Source: Phallus indusiatus (Eukaryota > Basidiomycota > Agaricomycetes > Phallales > Phallaceae). Taken from it: a stretch of DNA of 64,000 nt. This document shows, piece by piece, positions 20,925 to 31,001 of this stretch; positions within the stretch are counted from its first letter, which is position 1, and the number at the start of each line of letters is the position of its first letter. Below the pieces are notes generated by a model. That model was not told the DNA's origin. It searched no databases and saw only the letters and a program-made list of their open reading frames with translations. The stretch is taken from NCBI GenBank assembly GCA_027605045.1, contig JAQFWX010000004.1, forward strand, positions 868,001 through 932,000, written 5' to 3'. Position numbers and translations under genes: made by a program.

Positions 20925-21245
20925 TGAAGTCAGGGCTAGTGTTGCCAGAATCACCAAAGACTATGAGGTTTAGAATCAGACAAATTCAGTTCCATTACTT
21001 CGAGAGGCTTCTTACGGATTATGAAATAGTCATCCCGTGTTTCCAGGTCGGCTGGAAGCAGTACGGCTTGGCTTCCTGCCAGAAGAGGGAAGCCATTAGC
21101 AATGACTGAACCTATAAAATACATTTCAGTTGATCTCGAGAAACAAGGCAGTTTTGCATAGTATATTACCAAATGTCCCGTTATTTTGAATCCTCAAGGT
21201 GATTTCACCCAGGTTACTGATTCCTTCGGGAAGGGTTGAGGTATT
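20925..21245. repeat. Third copy of the distal segment of the F9/F11 duplication unit
   Basis: Matches about 26,145-26,540 and 29,000-29,500. Shared words are CCAAAGACTATGAGGT, TTCCATTACTTCGAGA, TTACGGATTATGAAA, AGTATATTACCAAA and TGATTTC. It abuts the truncated secreted-protein relic at 21,290-21,525. Confidence 0.7.
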
Positions 21246-21284
21246 CCTACCGAGAATTAGTTAGATAATTTGAACTAGTTTGGT

Positions 21285-21525
21285 CATGAAACTAATTATG
21301 TACGAACCAAACCACCTGGTAAAGACGGGCGTATCAGTCGAGGTCGTACTTAATGTGAAGTAATGGCTCGGAACTCACCGTCTGCACGGTCCCGGCTTGC
21401 CAGACAGTATTGGCATTGGGAACAAGAACTGGGGGATCAAAGACCTCTCTTTGGACATTCACCGGCGTTGACACTGCGAGCGAAATTAAGCCCGTGAGCG
21501 TGAACAGAGATCGTACGGAAAACAT
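21285..21525 (-). pseudogene. Truncated Kre9/Knh1-like secreted protein (N-terminal exon)
   Basis: On the minus strand the first exon (21525 to about 21377) encodes a clear signal peptide (MFSVRSLFTLTGLISLAVS) followed by EVFDPPVLVPNANTVWQAGTVQT. This is the start pattern of the fungal Ser-Thr-rich GPI-anchored Kre9/Knh1 domain family, secreted proteins linked to the cell wall. A GTGAGT donor follows. The next possible exon begins V-V-W, as the family would, but reaches a stop within a few codons. The rest of the domain is replaced by the repeat at 20,925-21,245. A TATA box (GTATAAAAG on the minus strand, near 21,612-21,620) is still present. This is a gene truncated by rearrangement. Confidence 0.65.
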
Positions 21526-21545
21526 GATGAGAACGTAAAGACGTA

Positions 21546-22638
21546 GAGGTCGTAGTACTTAACAGTTGTGAAACTGAGAATGAACTGAAAACTAGTGCTC
21601 GCAATCGTGTCTTTTATACACGCATCGTTGTCCATTAACCCTCGGGGATTGTCAAAGCCATCCGGGAAAACAAAAATTTAGGTGCAAGTCGCGTTGAACT
21701 GGCTGTTGAACCGAGTGGAAAGGGAGGAAAGGCCATCATGAGCAAGCCGACGAGGCGCGGCCCATAAGGAATATGGAAAATGTGTCAACGTGCTCAGAAA
21801 TCTATCAAATCATAATTGAGGAAGCTGGCTTTACCGGCATAGCCCTGTTGTTCCGAGAAATCGTGTCGCGCGTGCCGTGATCCATTTTACAAAGGAATGT
21901 TTGCGAGCACGCGGCCCGCATTTGTCATAATTCAGGACATTGTTTTGAATTTTGCGCATAGATTGAAGAAATGAAGATGTAAGCTAGTATACTTAAGTCT
22001 GGTGTGAATATAGATTTTATGAGACAACTGCAATGATCCCGACGAAAACTCACGTGTCGTAAGAAGTTTGGAAGGTAGAGAGAGGTAGAGAGGTGCACCG
22101 TGCAAGGAAGGCCCGGCTTCTGTTGAAGAAGGGCGTCGGCTATGCAGCATCATGATCAAAATTCTTGATTGCTCTTAGCACCCGCTTTTTTGACTAAGCA
22201 TCTTATGGTGAAATCATTACCACTTTTTCGCTTTCTTCGTGTTAACCACGAGATACATTTCATATTATGCTTGGAAAACAGGTGAATTATGCTTTTAACC
22301 AGAATCCAAGTACCAATCAATCTAACCGAAAAAAATAAATACAAACTGATACATACCACGGAAGTACCAATTTAATGGGAGCTACTAGCCATTCACATCT
22401 TCCAGCTCTAGACCACCGTTCTTCTTATTGTTTGTCCTATCGTATCGAAAACAACGTGCGGGCCGGACGTCTAGACCTGAAAGTTGTTTGGCGAAAGTAA
22501 ACCGTGCCGTTTACATAATCGTAAAAGGTCCCCTCCTTATGTAACGCGCTCTCTTTCACGACCGTTCCTCAGCGACTCGTATTGAGAGCCGGGCACAGCT
22601 CATTCTTTTCGCAGTTCTCATTTCTCCAGCACACAATT
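21546..22638. other. 1.1 kb without a recognised gene
   Basis: Holds the promoter of the Kre9-like relic (left end) and otherwise unrecognised AT-rich sequence. Confidence 0.45.
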
Positions 22639-23140
22639 ATGCTACGCTTATTAGTTCTCATACAATGTGTCTCTCTTTTGGTTAATGCAACAAAGATTCC
22701 CAGTTCATCAAAAAGTGGTCTTTCTCGTCATCTCCCCAAGCGTGCAACCGATGGAACGTAGCAGTCGTGACTATCTAAGATTACATGTGAATAGGCACCA
22801 CACAATTAAACACCGTCTCGATAGCAGCTAATCTTACTTGTGGCGTTGGCTTCGCAGCCGGAAAAATGACAGTTGGACCTGTGCAGTTTACAGGGTGGGT
22901 GGTTTGACGTTATTTTACTGTTTGTTATTGATTCTTTTTCTCAGGGTCGAGGTCTCTCGATAAGCTGCTACAGACAGGCTGCTACACAAGTAGACAATCC
23001 GATCACTGGTTCAATGCCGAAGCCCCATTTGGAATTGGTTCCGACAGACTTTCTGATATAGATGCCCAAATCAATGCATCAGGCGGATCTTATGGACGTT
23101 CTTTGTTAGTCAATCTCTTCCGGATAGCTAATGGGCACGC
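22639..23140 (+). pseudogene. Possible decayed secreted protein with Kex2 site
   Basis: An ATG at 22,639 opens 40 codons with a hydrophobic leader (MLRLLVLIQCVSLLVNA) and a dibasic L-P-K-R site typical of Kex2 processing, then a TAG at 22,759. Downstream, in other frames, are coding-like pieces NLTCGVGFAAGKMTVGPVQF, an intron-like GTGGGT...CTCAG segment, and DKLLQTGCY with HWFNAEAPFGIGSDRLSD. I do not recognise the family. The pieces would need at least one frame change to be joined, so it is most likely a relic. Low certainty. Confidence 0.3.
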
Positions 23141-23396
23141 AGTGCTTTAAAAATAGGCGCAAATTCTCTTTGAGGAGCCTTCCTGAACTTCTTCAAGTTC
23201 TAAAGCGGCCACTTGTTGAACCCAATTTGTTACTGCGCAGGTGGTACTCTTTGCACTCAAGAAAAGAAAAAACTGATGACCTTGACGCCCATTACGGAAT
23301 AATAAGAAGCTAGGAACCCCTTTGAAGAGTTACAATTTGCTTGAAGACTTGCGACTCGCTCACCGTCATCATTTTGCAATCTCTCAAGCTTGCTAT
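23141..23396. other. Short spacer before F8
   Basis: No feature seen. Confidence 0.4.
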
Positions 23397-23989
23397 GAAT
23401 CAGTTTGTCCACCCTTTCTACACTCCTAACGACCATTTATGCACTCTTTGTACCACTAGACTTCGGCGGTGCTCATTGTATGTGACAAGGGAAGTAATAC
23501 CTGTAGGTCCTGGAGGGCCTGCTCCCCCAGGCCCACGGCCCTTCCGTTATCACCCTTTCCGCCCAGCGAATGCGAAACCTATTCACGCAGACATTTTGAT
23601 CACAGCCGATAATTCATACACTCTGTTCTTCAACGAAGATCGAATAGGATCGGGAAACAACTTCAAAAACGCGCAGTTTATTCCATTCCCCTGCGCTCCC
23701 CGACCGATCGGGGGACCTTGTAGCTATAACAGCCATAAATAATGGCCCCGGTAATAATCTGGCTGGGGTACTAGTGAAAGTCAAAGTAACGAACGACGAT
23801 GGATCTATCCATGTCATTGCCAGCGGGAGCGAATGGAAGACTCTCAGCGATCCCGAGTACCCGCCCAATTATATCTCTTTCTCTTTTGATGATAGTCGCT
23901 GGCCCACTACTGCTTCAGAGGGATTCTACGGCAGTCTCCCTTGGGGAGATATCAATGTGCCTTCAAATGTCTCAAGCAAGCACTGGTGA
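23397..23989 (+). pseudogene. LDF/WIW family pseudogene F8
   Basis: Family sequence is recognisable from about 23,457 (L-D-F-G-G-A) to the TGA at 23,987-23,989. The usual WIWTNE region is lost: the L-D-F frame hits TGA at 23,483-23,485. The next part is read in another frame (GPGGPAPPGPRPFR, ADILITADNSYTLFFNEDRIGSGNNF). A second shift falls near 23,695-23,725. The end (AGVLVKVKVTNDDG, FDDSRWPTTASEGFYG) is again in a different frame. No good first exon was found. The tail SNVSSKHW is diverged from the other copies. It lies just upstream of the tandem duplication, whose left part includes its last codons. Confidence 0.75.
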
Positions 23990-24160
23990 GCCAATCTCTA
24001 CGTATGCATTAACTACGAATGTGGATGCAATCGTTAACTTTCTTCCATGATCTTTGTTTCTAGGAATTTGTTCTCACCTTCTCGAGAAACTTCTTTGATT
24101 TTTTATTCCTGAATTGCACCGGCATAATTATGATATACACGCATAAAGAAACTTTTTGTC

Positions 24161-24236
24161 TAATACTAACCTATCTTGTCAATCTTCGTTCGGAGATATT
24201 TTATTGAAATGTTTACCTCGCGATTGAGGTAGTTTC
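24161..24236 (-). pseudogene. Relic of the 3' end of the GTP cyclohydrolase II gene
   Basis: Matches the last about 25 codons of the gene at 29,766-31,001, in the same orientation: the words TATCTTGTCAATCTTCGT, GAGATATTTTAT and TTTACCTCGCGA align with the gene end. Similarity stops beyond this block. Confidence 0.65.
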
Positions 24237-24591
24237 GATAACCGCGTGTATCACGAAAACCAGAGTGCGTTTGGCCATTTCTGATTTTTGCCGGTGCCAT
24301 GAGTGTATCTTATAAATCCTATTACATAGCTTGTTTATTACGGGACTGGCTACTGCAGGGATTGGAAACTGGAGGTTGTACGAGCTTCTTGCAGTATATG
24401 TATTAATGGTGATTGACCTGATTTTGGACAAGACTAGTACTCCATAATTTCAGTTCAATCTGCTATGAGAAGTAATTTGACATTTATTAGTGAGATAAGC
24501 CGTGAAAATACAGAAAAAAAATCAGTTTTCTCAGAAAAAAACACCAACATTAAAATGACATCACAGAAACTACTATTGTGTAGGCTGAGTG

Positions 24592-25231
24592 CTAAGAACT
24601 AGCGCACCCACAAGAGGTGTTCGAAGGGAGTGTAATAGTTCCCCAAGGAGAGCTGCCGTCAACTCCCTCCGTAACAGCATTAGGCCAAGAGGCATCATCG
24701 AAAAAAAACGTATTATAGTTGTCAGGGATGTTGGCATTATTGAGAGCCTTCCAATCAGCATTGGTGATGACAGTCTGCGTACTACCGTTACTGAACATTA
24801 TTTGGATCGTTGCTAATACCCCAGCCGGACCACCACCGTTCACCCCCGTTACCGCTATAAGTGTCCCACATGGAGAAAACAAAGGAACGCAAAAGGATTC
24901 TGCGGCCTGGAAGCCGCTACCCGTTCCTACTTGATTCCCGTTAACAAACAGAGTGTATGAGTCATCAGTAGTGATCAATATATTTGCGGAGACAGGCGTC
25001 AGCCCTTGTGGAGTTGGAATGAGTCGACGAAAGGCTCTTGCGCCTAAGGGAACGGTTCCTCCAGGACTCGGTAACTCATTCGTCCAGATCCATTGGGCAC
25101 CGGAAAAATCCAATGCCGCAACGAGCGCGATGGATGAGGACACTAGAGTGAATAAAGACTCTAGTCGTTGAAAGTATGAACAAAGATGGAAAATCAAAAT
25201 CAAAGAGGATGAACTGACTGGTTAATTTCAT
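24592..25231 (-). CDS. LDF/WIW family protein F9 (secreted form)
   Basis: A 13-nt first exon (25231-25219, ATGAAATTAACCA) and exon 2 (25160-24592) give 193 aa. The junction creates M-K-L-T-K-S-L-F-T-L and a hydrophobic run ending in ALVAA just before LDFSGAQWIWTNE. That is a good signal peptide with probable cleavage after VAA. The mature core shows GGTVPLGARAFRR, NILITTDDSYTLFVNG, AGVLATIQIMFSNG, ADWKALNN and FDDASWPNAVTEGVDG, ending in C-G-C-A-S-S. The donor is GTCAGT and the acceptor CTAG. A stop precedes the first exon frame, and a TATAAAT box lies at 25,287-25,293. It is about 75% like F11. The role is unknown; a secreted small lectin-like protein is the best guess. Confidence 0.85.
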
Positions 25232-25286
25232 GTTAAGGGATCCAAGTTGTCAAAACACTGGTGAGCTTGGGACCTTTGCTCTTAGC

Positions 25287-25293
25287 ATTTATA
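25287..25293 (-). promoter_or_regulatory. TATA box of F9
   Basis: TATAAAT on the minus strand followed by GCTAAGAGCAAAGG; the same block stands before F11 at 28,144-28,150. Confidence 0.65.
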
Positions 25294-26734
25294 TTTTCCA
25301 ACAAGCTCTTAAGTACCCTCTGAGGAAATCCAAATTATCAATATTTGGACGAGGAAGCGAGAAACCTATTCGTTCAAAAAAAAAAAAAAACTAGTGCGCG
25401 TCGGTAAATCCAACGCCTCAAAAGAAGCAGTCGAAAATACTTGGGACCGAACATGTGTCTATCCAAAACATCAGCTGTCTAGAAGATCTGTCAAGAAGTG
25501 AATAGCTGGTGATAAAATACGATGCTCTGGAGGTGCTAAACAATGGAGTAACAATAGACTCTAAATTCGTCGCAAGAATTCCCCAAAAGGTTTATCTACC
25601 CATGAAATCGCCGTTTTCCACAAAAGTTTCCAATCTTTGATATATATGTCGTAGTTGGTTATTTCTTCCTAAGATCCGATCTACCCCGAGATCAGTATTA
25701 GCTTTCAGACATGGAATTTTAAACACAGACCATATTAGATCGTATATAGTATTCGGACTGTACGTACATATCTTCCCGCCAGATCATGCTAATAAATTAC
25801 AGTACACCTACCTATTGAAATCCTTAGCTTTCTACTTGTCATCCAATGTTAACCGACTCGTCGAATTATAAGCTGACGTTCAACGCGCTGACGTCGCACG
25901 CGGACAAAACTTCAAGTTCAGCTGCCAGTGGGGCAATCCGGATCAATAGAGAAAGTTCCAGCCGACGAACGCGCTGGCAGTCTGATTGACACCGATGCAC
26001 GTAACAAAGGGAATGTATGCCATTTTCCGAAATAAGTAAAACAAGAACGAACCATTTCTGGCACTCCAGAGTGATCCTGGAAAAAATTCTACTGGAAAAG
26101 ATTCATTAGCCTGAGACTCCAAATAGCTTTTACAGGTGTAGCGTATCCAGAATCTCCAAAGACTATGAGGTCCAGCATGAGACAAAGTCAGTTCCATTAC
26201 TTCGAGACATCTTACGGATTATGAAACGGTCATCCCGCGTTTCAAGGTAGGCTAGAAGGTGCATGACTTGGCTCCCTGTCAGAAGAGACAAGCCCGAAGC
26301 AAGGATTGGAGCTATACAATTCAGTTCAGTTCATCTAACAAGACATTTGTTGTGTAGTATATTACCGAAAGTCCCGTTACCTCATGCATTTCCCCTCCTG
26401 GTCAGGTGTGTTCTATACGCCGGACCTTGCCCAAACACCCTAGTCATTATACCTCCATAAAAAACGTCCCGTTGCCCTGAATTCTCAAGATGATTTCAGC
26501 CAATTTACTGATTTCTTTGGGAGGGTTGACGAAGGATTGTGGCAGAGCGACTCAAGAAATCGGCGCTTATTCTTCCTACTTGTGCGCACGCATAGAGTTC
26601 TTCGCCTTGAACTCTATAGTATTCGCTGCATAATATTTGTAAAGTAGGTCTCCAATTCAACCGCTAAATGATTTCGGAAAAATCCAAATAAAAACAGGTA
26701 TCATTATAATAGATCTAATGATTAAAAATTGCTT
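25294..26734. other. Upstream part of duplication unit 1
   Basis: No ORF that is kept in both units. Contains a poly-A tract at about 25,377-25,390 and CAACGC-type words at about 25,880. Confidence 0.5.
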
Positions 26735-26808
26735 CGGAGGGAGTCTACGGCAGTCTCCATTGGGGAGATATTACGGTGCCTCCAAATATCTCGGACAAGC
26801 ACTGGTGA
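26735..26808 (+). pseudogene. LDF/WIW family fragment F10 (last about 23 codons)
   Basis: Encodes SEGVYGSLHWGDITVPPNIS followed by DKHW and a TGA, the same end as F8. It marks the left edge of duplication unit 2. Confidence 0.8.
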
Positions 26809-26999
26809 GCCAATTTTTACGTATGCATCAACTACAAATGTAGACGCAGTCGTTATCTTTCTTGCATGATCTTTGTTTCTAGGAATTTTTCTCACCTTCT
26901 CGAGAAACTTCTTTTGATTTTGTATTCCTGAATCGCATTGGCATAATTCGATATACACACATAAAAGAACTTTTTATTCAGACAAGAGGTCGAAGAAGG

Positions 27000-27080
27000 A
27001 ATTACAATACTAATCTATCTTGTCAATCTTCGTTCGGAAATATTTTATCAAAATATTTACCTCGCGATTGGGTAGTTTCG
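27000..27080 (-). pseudogene. Second relic of the GTP cyclohydrolase II 3' end
   Basis: Same block as at 24,161-24,236. It also keeps the gene's 3' flank word AATTACAATA, so the captured piece spans the stop codon. Confidence 0.65.
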
Positions 27081-27436
27081 ACATATAACCGCGTGTATCA
27101 CGAAGACCAGGGTGGGTTTGGCCATTTCTGATTTTTGCTAATGCCGTGAGTGTGTTTTATAAATCCTATTACATAGCTTGTTTATTATGGGACTGGCTAC
27201 CGCTGGGATTGGAAACTTGAGGTAGTAGAGCTTCTTGCAGTATATATATTAATGGTGATTGACCTGATTTTGGACAAAACTAGTACTCAAGACATATCAA
27301 TTCAGTCTGCTATGAGAAGTAATTTGACATTTATTGGTGAGATAAGCCGTGAAAATACAGAAAAAAAATCAGTTTTCTCAGAAAAAAAAAAACATCAACA
27401 TTAAAATGACATCACAGAAGCTACTATTACGTAGTG

Positions 27437-28085
27437 CTAAGAACTAGCGCACCCACAAGAGGTGCTCGAAGGGAGTATAATAGTTTTCCAAGGATCGCTG
27501 CCGTCAACTCCCTCCGTAACAGCATTAGGCCAAAAAGCGTCATCGAAAGAAAACGTGTTATAGTTGTTGGGGATGGTAGCAGTATTAAGAGCCTTCCAAC
27601 CAGCATCACTGACGACGGTCTGCGTACTACCGTCATTGAACGTTATTTGGATCGTTGCTAATACCCCAGCTGGGTTAGGAAGGGTAAGAGCGTTCACTAC
27701 TGTTACTGCTATAAGTGTCCCACATGGAGAAAACAAAGGAACGCAATAGGACTGTGCGGTAGTGAAGTTGTTACCCGTTCCTACTTGATTCCCGTTAACA
27801 AATAGAGTGTATGAGTTATCAGTCGTGATCAAGATATTTGCGGAGACAGGCGTCCGTCCTTGTGGAGTTGGAATGAGTCGACGAAAGGCCCTTGCGCCTG
27901 TGGGAACATTCCCTCCTGGACTCTGTAACTCGTTCGTCCAGATCCATTGGGCACCAGAAAAATCCAATGCCGCAACGAGCGCGATGGATGAGGACACCAG
28001 AGTGAATAAAGACTCTAGTCGTTGAAAGTATGAACAAAGATGGAAAATCAAAAGCAAAGAGGATGAACTGACTGGTCAATTTCAT
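27437..28085 (-). CDS. LDF/WIW family protein F11 (secreted form)
   Basis: First exon 28085-28073 (13 nt) and exon 2 (28014-27437) give 196 aa with the same leader as F9 (M-K-L-T-K-S-L-F-T-L, then ALVAA before LDFSG). Core motifs are AQWIWTNELQSPGG, NILITTDNSYTLFVNG, NPAGVLATIQITFNDG, AGWKALNT and FDDAFWPNAVTEGVDG, with tail C-G-C-A-S-S. The conserved pair of Cys in SYCVPLFSPCG, also present in F9 and F12, may form a disulfide in the secreted class. It stands between the F10 fragment and the GTP cyclohydrolase II gene, on the same strand as the latter. Frame is fully open; probably functional. Confidence 0.85.
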
Positions 28086-28143
28086 AATGTTAAGGGATTG
28101 AAATTGTCAAAATACTGGTGAGCTTGGGACCTTTGCTCTTAGC

Positions 28144-28150
28144 ATTTATA
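28144..28150 (-). promoter_or_regulatory. TATA box of F11
   Basis: TATAAAT on the minus strand, about 60 nt before the ATG. Confidence 0.65.
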
Positions 28151-29765
28151 TTTTCCACAAGCACTTAAGTACCCTCTGAGAAAATCCGAATTATCAATAT
28201 TTGGACGAGGAAGTGAGAATCCTATTCGCTCAAAAAAAAAGACTAGTGCGCGTCGGTAAATCCAACGCCTCAAAAGAAGCAGTCGAAAATACTTGGGACC
28301 GAACATGTGTCTATCCAAAACATCAGCTGTCTAGAAGATCTGTCAAAAAGTGAATAGCTGCCAGTGGTGATAAAATATGATGCTCCAGAGGTGCTAAAAC
28401 AATGGAATAACAATAGACTCTAAACCCGTCGCAAAAATTTCCCGAAAAGTTTACCCACCATGAAATCACCGGTTTTCACAGAAGTTTCGTAACCTTGATA
28501 TGTCTTGTTGTAGTTGGTTATTTTTTCCTAGGATCCGGTTTACCCCGAGATCAGCATTAGTTTTCGTACATAGGAGAGTTTTAAACACCATTGCACAGAC
28601 CACATTAGATCGTATGTAGTATTCGGCCTGTACGTACATATCTTCCCGTCAGGCCAGTACACCTACCTATTAAAGTCGTTAGGCCGCAACCTGTCAGTCA
28701 TCCAATGTTAACCGACTCGTCGAATTATAAGCTGGCGTTCAACGCTGACGCGCTGACGTCGCATGCGGACAAAACTTCAAGTTCAGCTGCCAGTGGGGCA
28801 ATCCGGATCAATAGTCCAACTGACGAACGCAACTGGCAGTCTGATTGACACCGATGCACGTAACAAATGGAATGAATGCCGTTTTCCGAATCAGTAAAAT
28901 AAGAACGAATTATTTCTGGCACTCCAGAGTGATCTTTGAGAACCTTCTGTTGGAAAAGATTCATTAGGAGACTCCAGATAGTTTTTACAGGTTTAATGTA
29001 CCCAGAATCTCCAAAGACTATGAGGTCCACTTGAGACGTCAGTTTACGGAGCAATACATACATATGTCGTTAACATGGAACACTCCTACAACTGGTACAT
29101 AGCCTACACACGCCACGTAAGCATGGGCATTTTTTCCTGACGCCAGAATGAGACAAAGTCAGTTTCATTACTTCGAGACGTCTTACGGATCATGAAATAG
29201 TCATCCCGCGTTTCGAGGTCGGCTTAGGGCTAGAAGGTGTATGGTTTGGCTCCCTGTCAGAAGAGAGAAGCCCGAAGCAAGGGTTGGAGCTATACAATTC
29301 ATTTCAGTTGATCTAACAAGACATTTGTTGTATAGTATATTACCAAAAAGCCCCGTTACCTTATGCATTTCCCCTCCTGGTCAGGTGTGTTCTATGTGCT
29401 GGACCTTGTCCAAACACCCTAGTCACTATACCTCCATAAAAAAAGTCCCGTTGCCCTGGGTTCTCAAGATGATTTCAGCCAGTTTACTGATTTCTTTGGG
29501 AGGGTTGACGAAGGCTTGTGGCAACGCGACTCAAAACGTCGGCGCTTATTCTTCGTACTACGCACACTGGAGCGCGCCTTGAACTGTATAGTATTCGCTG
29601 CCTAATATATGTAAAGTGGGTCTTCAATTCAACCGTTCAATGATCTCAAAAAAACCCAAATAAAAACAGGTATCATTATGGTAGGTCTAATCAAGACAAG
29701 GATAAAATTGAATGCAAGAATAGGATTAAGAGATAAATATAATGGGCGAGGTTGCCATGAGAGAA
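28151..29765. other. Upstream part of duplication unit 2 and 3' flank of RIB1
   Basis: No ORF is conserved with unit 1. The 112- and 113-codon ORFs here have shifted or broken counterparts in unit 1. Confidence 0.5.
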
Positions 29766-31001
29766 TTACAATATTAACATGTGTCCCATCTTATCAATCT
29801 TCGTCCTGAGATATTTATCGAGATCTTCACCTCGCGAATGAGGTGGCGGAATCATCGGAACACGTTCAATGACATTAATGCCTTCCGCAATCATAGCATT
29901 CACTTTCTCCGGATTGTTAGTTAAAAGACGGACTTTGTCGATGTTGAGGTCTTCAAGAATAGCCGAGGCGATATTGTATCGGCGCTCATCGGCACCGTGT
30001 CCGAGGGCGAGATTAGCAGTGACAGTGTCGTGGCCCATGTCTTGAAGGTTGTATGCTCTAAGCTTGGATAAAAGGCCGATTCCTCGACCTTCTTGACGGA
30101 GGTAAACAACCACGCCGCGTCCTCTCAATGACATAAGTCTTATAGCCTCCGATAGTTGAGGTCCACAGTCGCATCGCATAGATCCGATAGTTTCTCCGGT
30201 AAAGCATTCGGAGTGAATTCGTACTAGCGGAGCGGGATTGACCTTCTTCAGCTTATTGTTGGTCTTGTCGTCGTCGTCATTCTTCTTCTTTAATGGTTTT
30301 AATTGAGCACCACGAACGAGACGGTCAATTTTTGTCTCGTGTGAAGCCCAGACATTGTTGAGCGTCCGACTGCGGATATGGGGTAACTCTCCGAGGTGGT
30401 CTTCTTCGTCCGAGGACTCGCTATCAGATGCATCTCGGTGTTGACAATCCTCTGAATCGACTACGATCGCCAAATGTTCCTTGTTGTCGCAGTTGTTGCG
30501 GTAAAGGTGTAGAAAAACGGGACCATGGGGTGTGGGAATGCGCGCCCGAGACAGACATTGCACCTGTACGGCGGAATCCAGTTGACGTGCCGGATCAAAT
30601 GGAGGTGGATCGACGAGTTTAACAATAGTTGTCGAATGATCAGATGTATTGACATCATGAGGTGATGCTAATATAATACTCGTAGTTGTCGCTGTCGTTG
30701 TCGTTGACACTTCCGCTTCTGTTCCCGTAGAGAAATTCGCATTCGCATCCACATCCACTTTTAGACGTTGACTGCGCGGGGCTTGTCGGCTAACATACCG
30801 TGGTGGCGGTGCTCTGATATCCTCGTTGTCGTGCTCTTCTTCCCCAAGCAGTAAATTGAGCATGTTCTGCTCAATATCGTGATTTCCAAGTGCATGGTGA
30901 TAATGGTGTCGGGTAATATGGGGACCGGAGGCTACAGCTGCTGCCAGCAAAAGCGGCTCCAATGGTGCTTCACGCGGTCTCCAGCTGACGTTCGATTTCA
31001 T
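29766..31001 (-). CDS. RIB1: GTP cyclohydrolase II
   Basis: Single exon of 411 aa. It catalyses the first step of riboflavin synthesis, opening GTP to 2,5-diamino-6-ribosylamino-pyrimidinone phosphate with release of formate and pyrophosphate, in the cytosol. The catalytic domain fills about residues 260-395: [15 protein letters not shown] followed by MRCDCG (three zinc-binding Cys), [22 protein letters not shown] and LLTNNPEK. The long acidic N-terminal region (about 250 aa), with DDDDK-like tracts, is typical of fungal versions. The start is the first ATG in frame ([22 protein letters not shown]). An upstream in-frame GTG extension is not needed. The last about 25 codons have been copied twice into the neighbouring duplication. 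Confidence 0.95.
   Translation of the reverse strand: MKSNVSWRPREAPLEPLLLAAAVASGPHITRHHYHHALGNHDIEQNMLNLLLGEEEHDNEDIRAPPPRYVSRQAPRSQRLKVDVDANANFSTGTEAEVSTTTTATTTSIILASPHDVNTSDHSTTIVKLVDPPPFDPARQLDSAVQVQCLSRARIPTPHGPVFLHLYRNNCDNKEHLAIVVDSEDCQHRDASDSESSDEEDHLGELPHIRSRTLNNVWASHETKIDRLVRGAQLKPLKKKNDDDDKTNNKLKKVNPAPLVRIHSECFTGETIGSMRCDCGPQLSEAIRLMSLRGRGVVVYLRQEGRGIGLLSKLRAYNLQDMGHDTVTANLALGHGADERRYNIASAILEDLNIDKVRLLTNNPEKVNAMIAEGINVIERVPMIPPPHSRGEDLDKYLRTKIDKMGHMLIL

Larger units (their letters stand above)
23905..26720. repeat. Tandem duplication, unit 1 (contains F9)
   Basis: Direct repeat of about 26,735-29,690, offset growing from about 2,830 to 2,960 bases through indels. The unit holds, in order, the last codons and 3' flank of an F8-like gene, a relic of the GTP cyclohydrolase II 3' end (about 24,161-24,236), a spacer, an intact family copy on the minus strand, its promoter, and the distal segment also found at 20,925-21,245. 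Confidence 0.85.
26735..29690. repeat. Tandem duplication, unit 2 (contains F11)
   Basis: Copy of unit 1. It begins inside a family 3' end (F10) and runs through a second GTP cyclohydrolase II relic (about 27,000-27,080), F11 and its promoter, and ends next to the real GTP cyclohydrolase II gene. Confidence 0.85.

Noticed and set aside
29241..29582. 113-codon plus-strand ORF in duplication unit 2
   Set aside because: Its counterpart in unit 1 is broken into a shorter frame; the sequence is shared repeat DNA without domain features.
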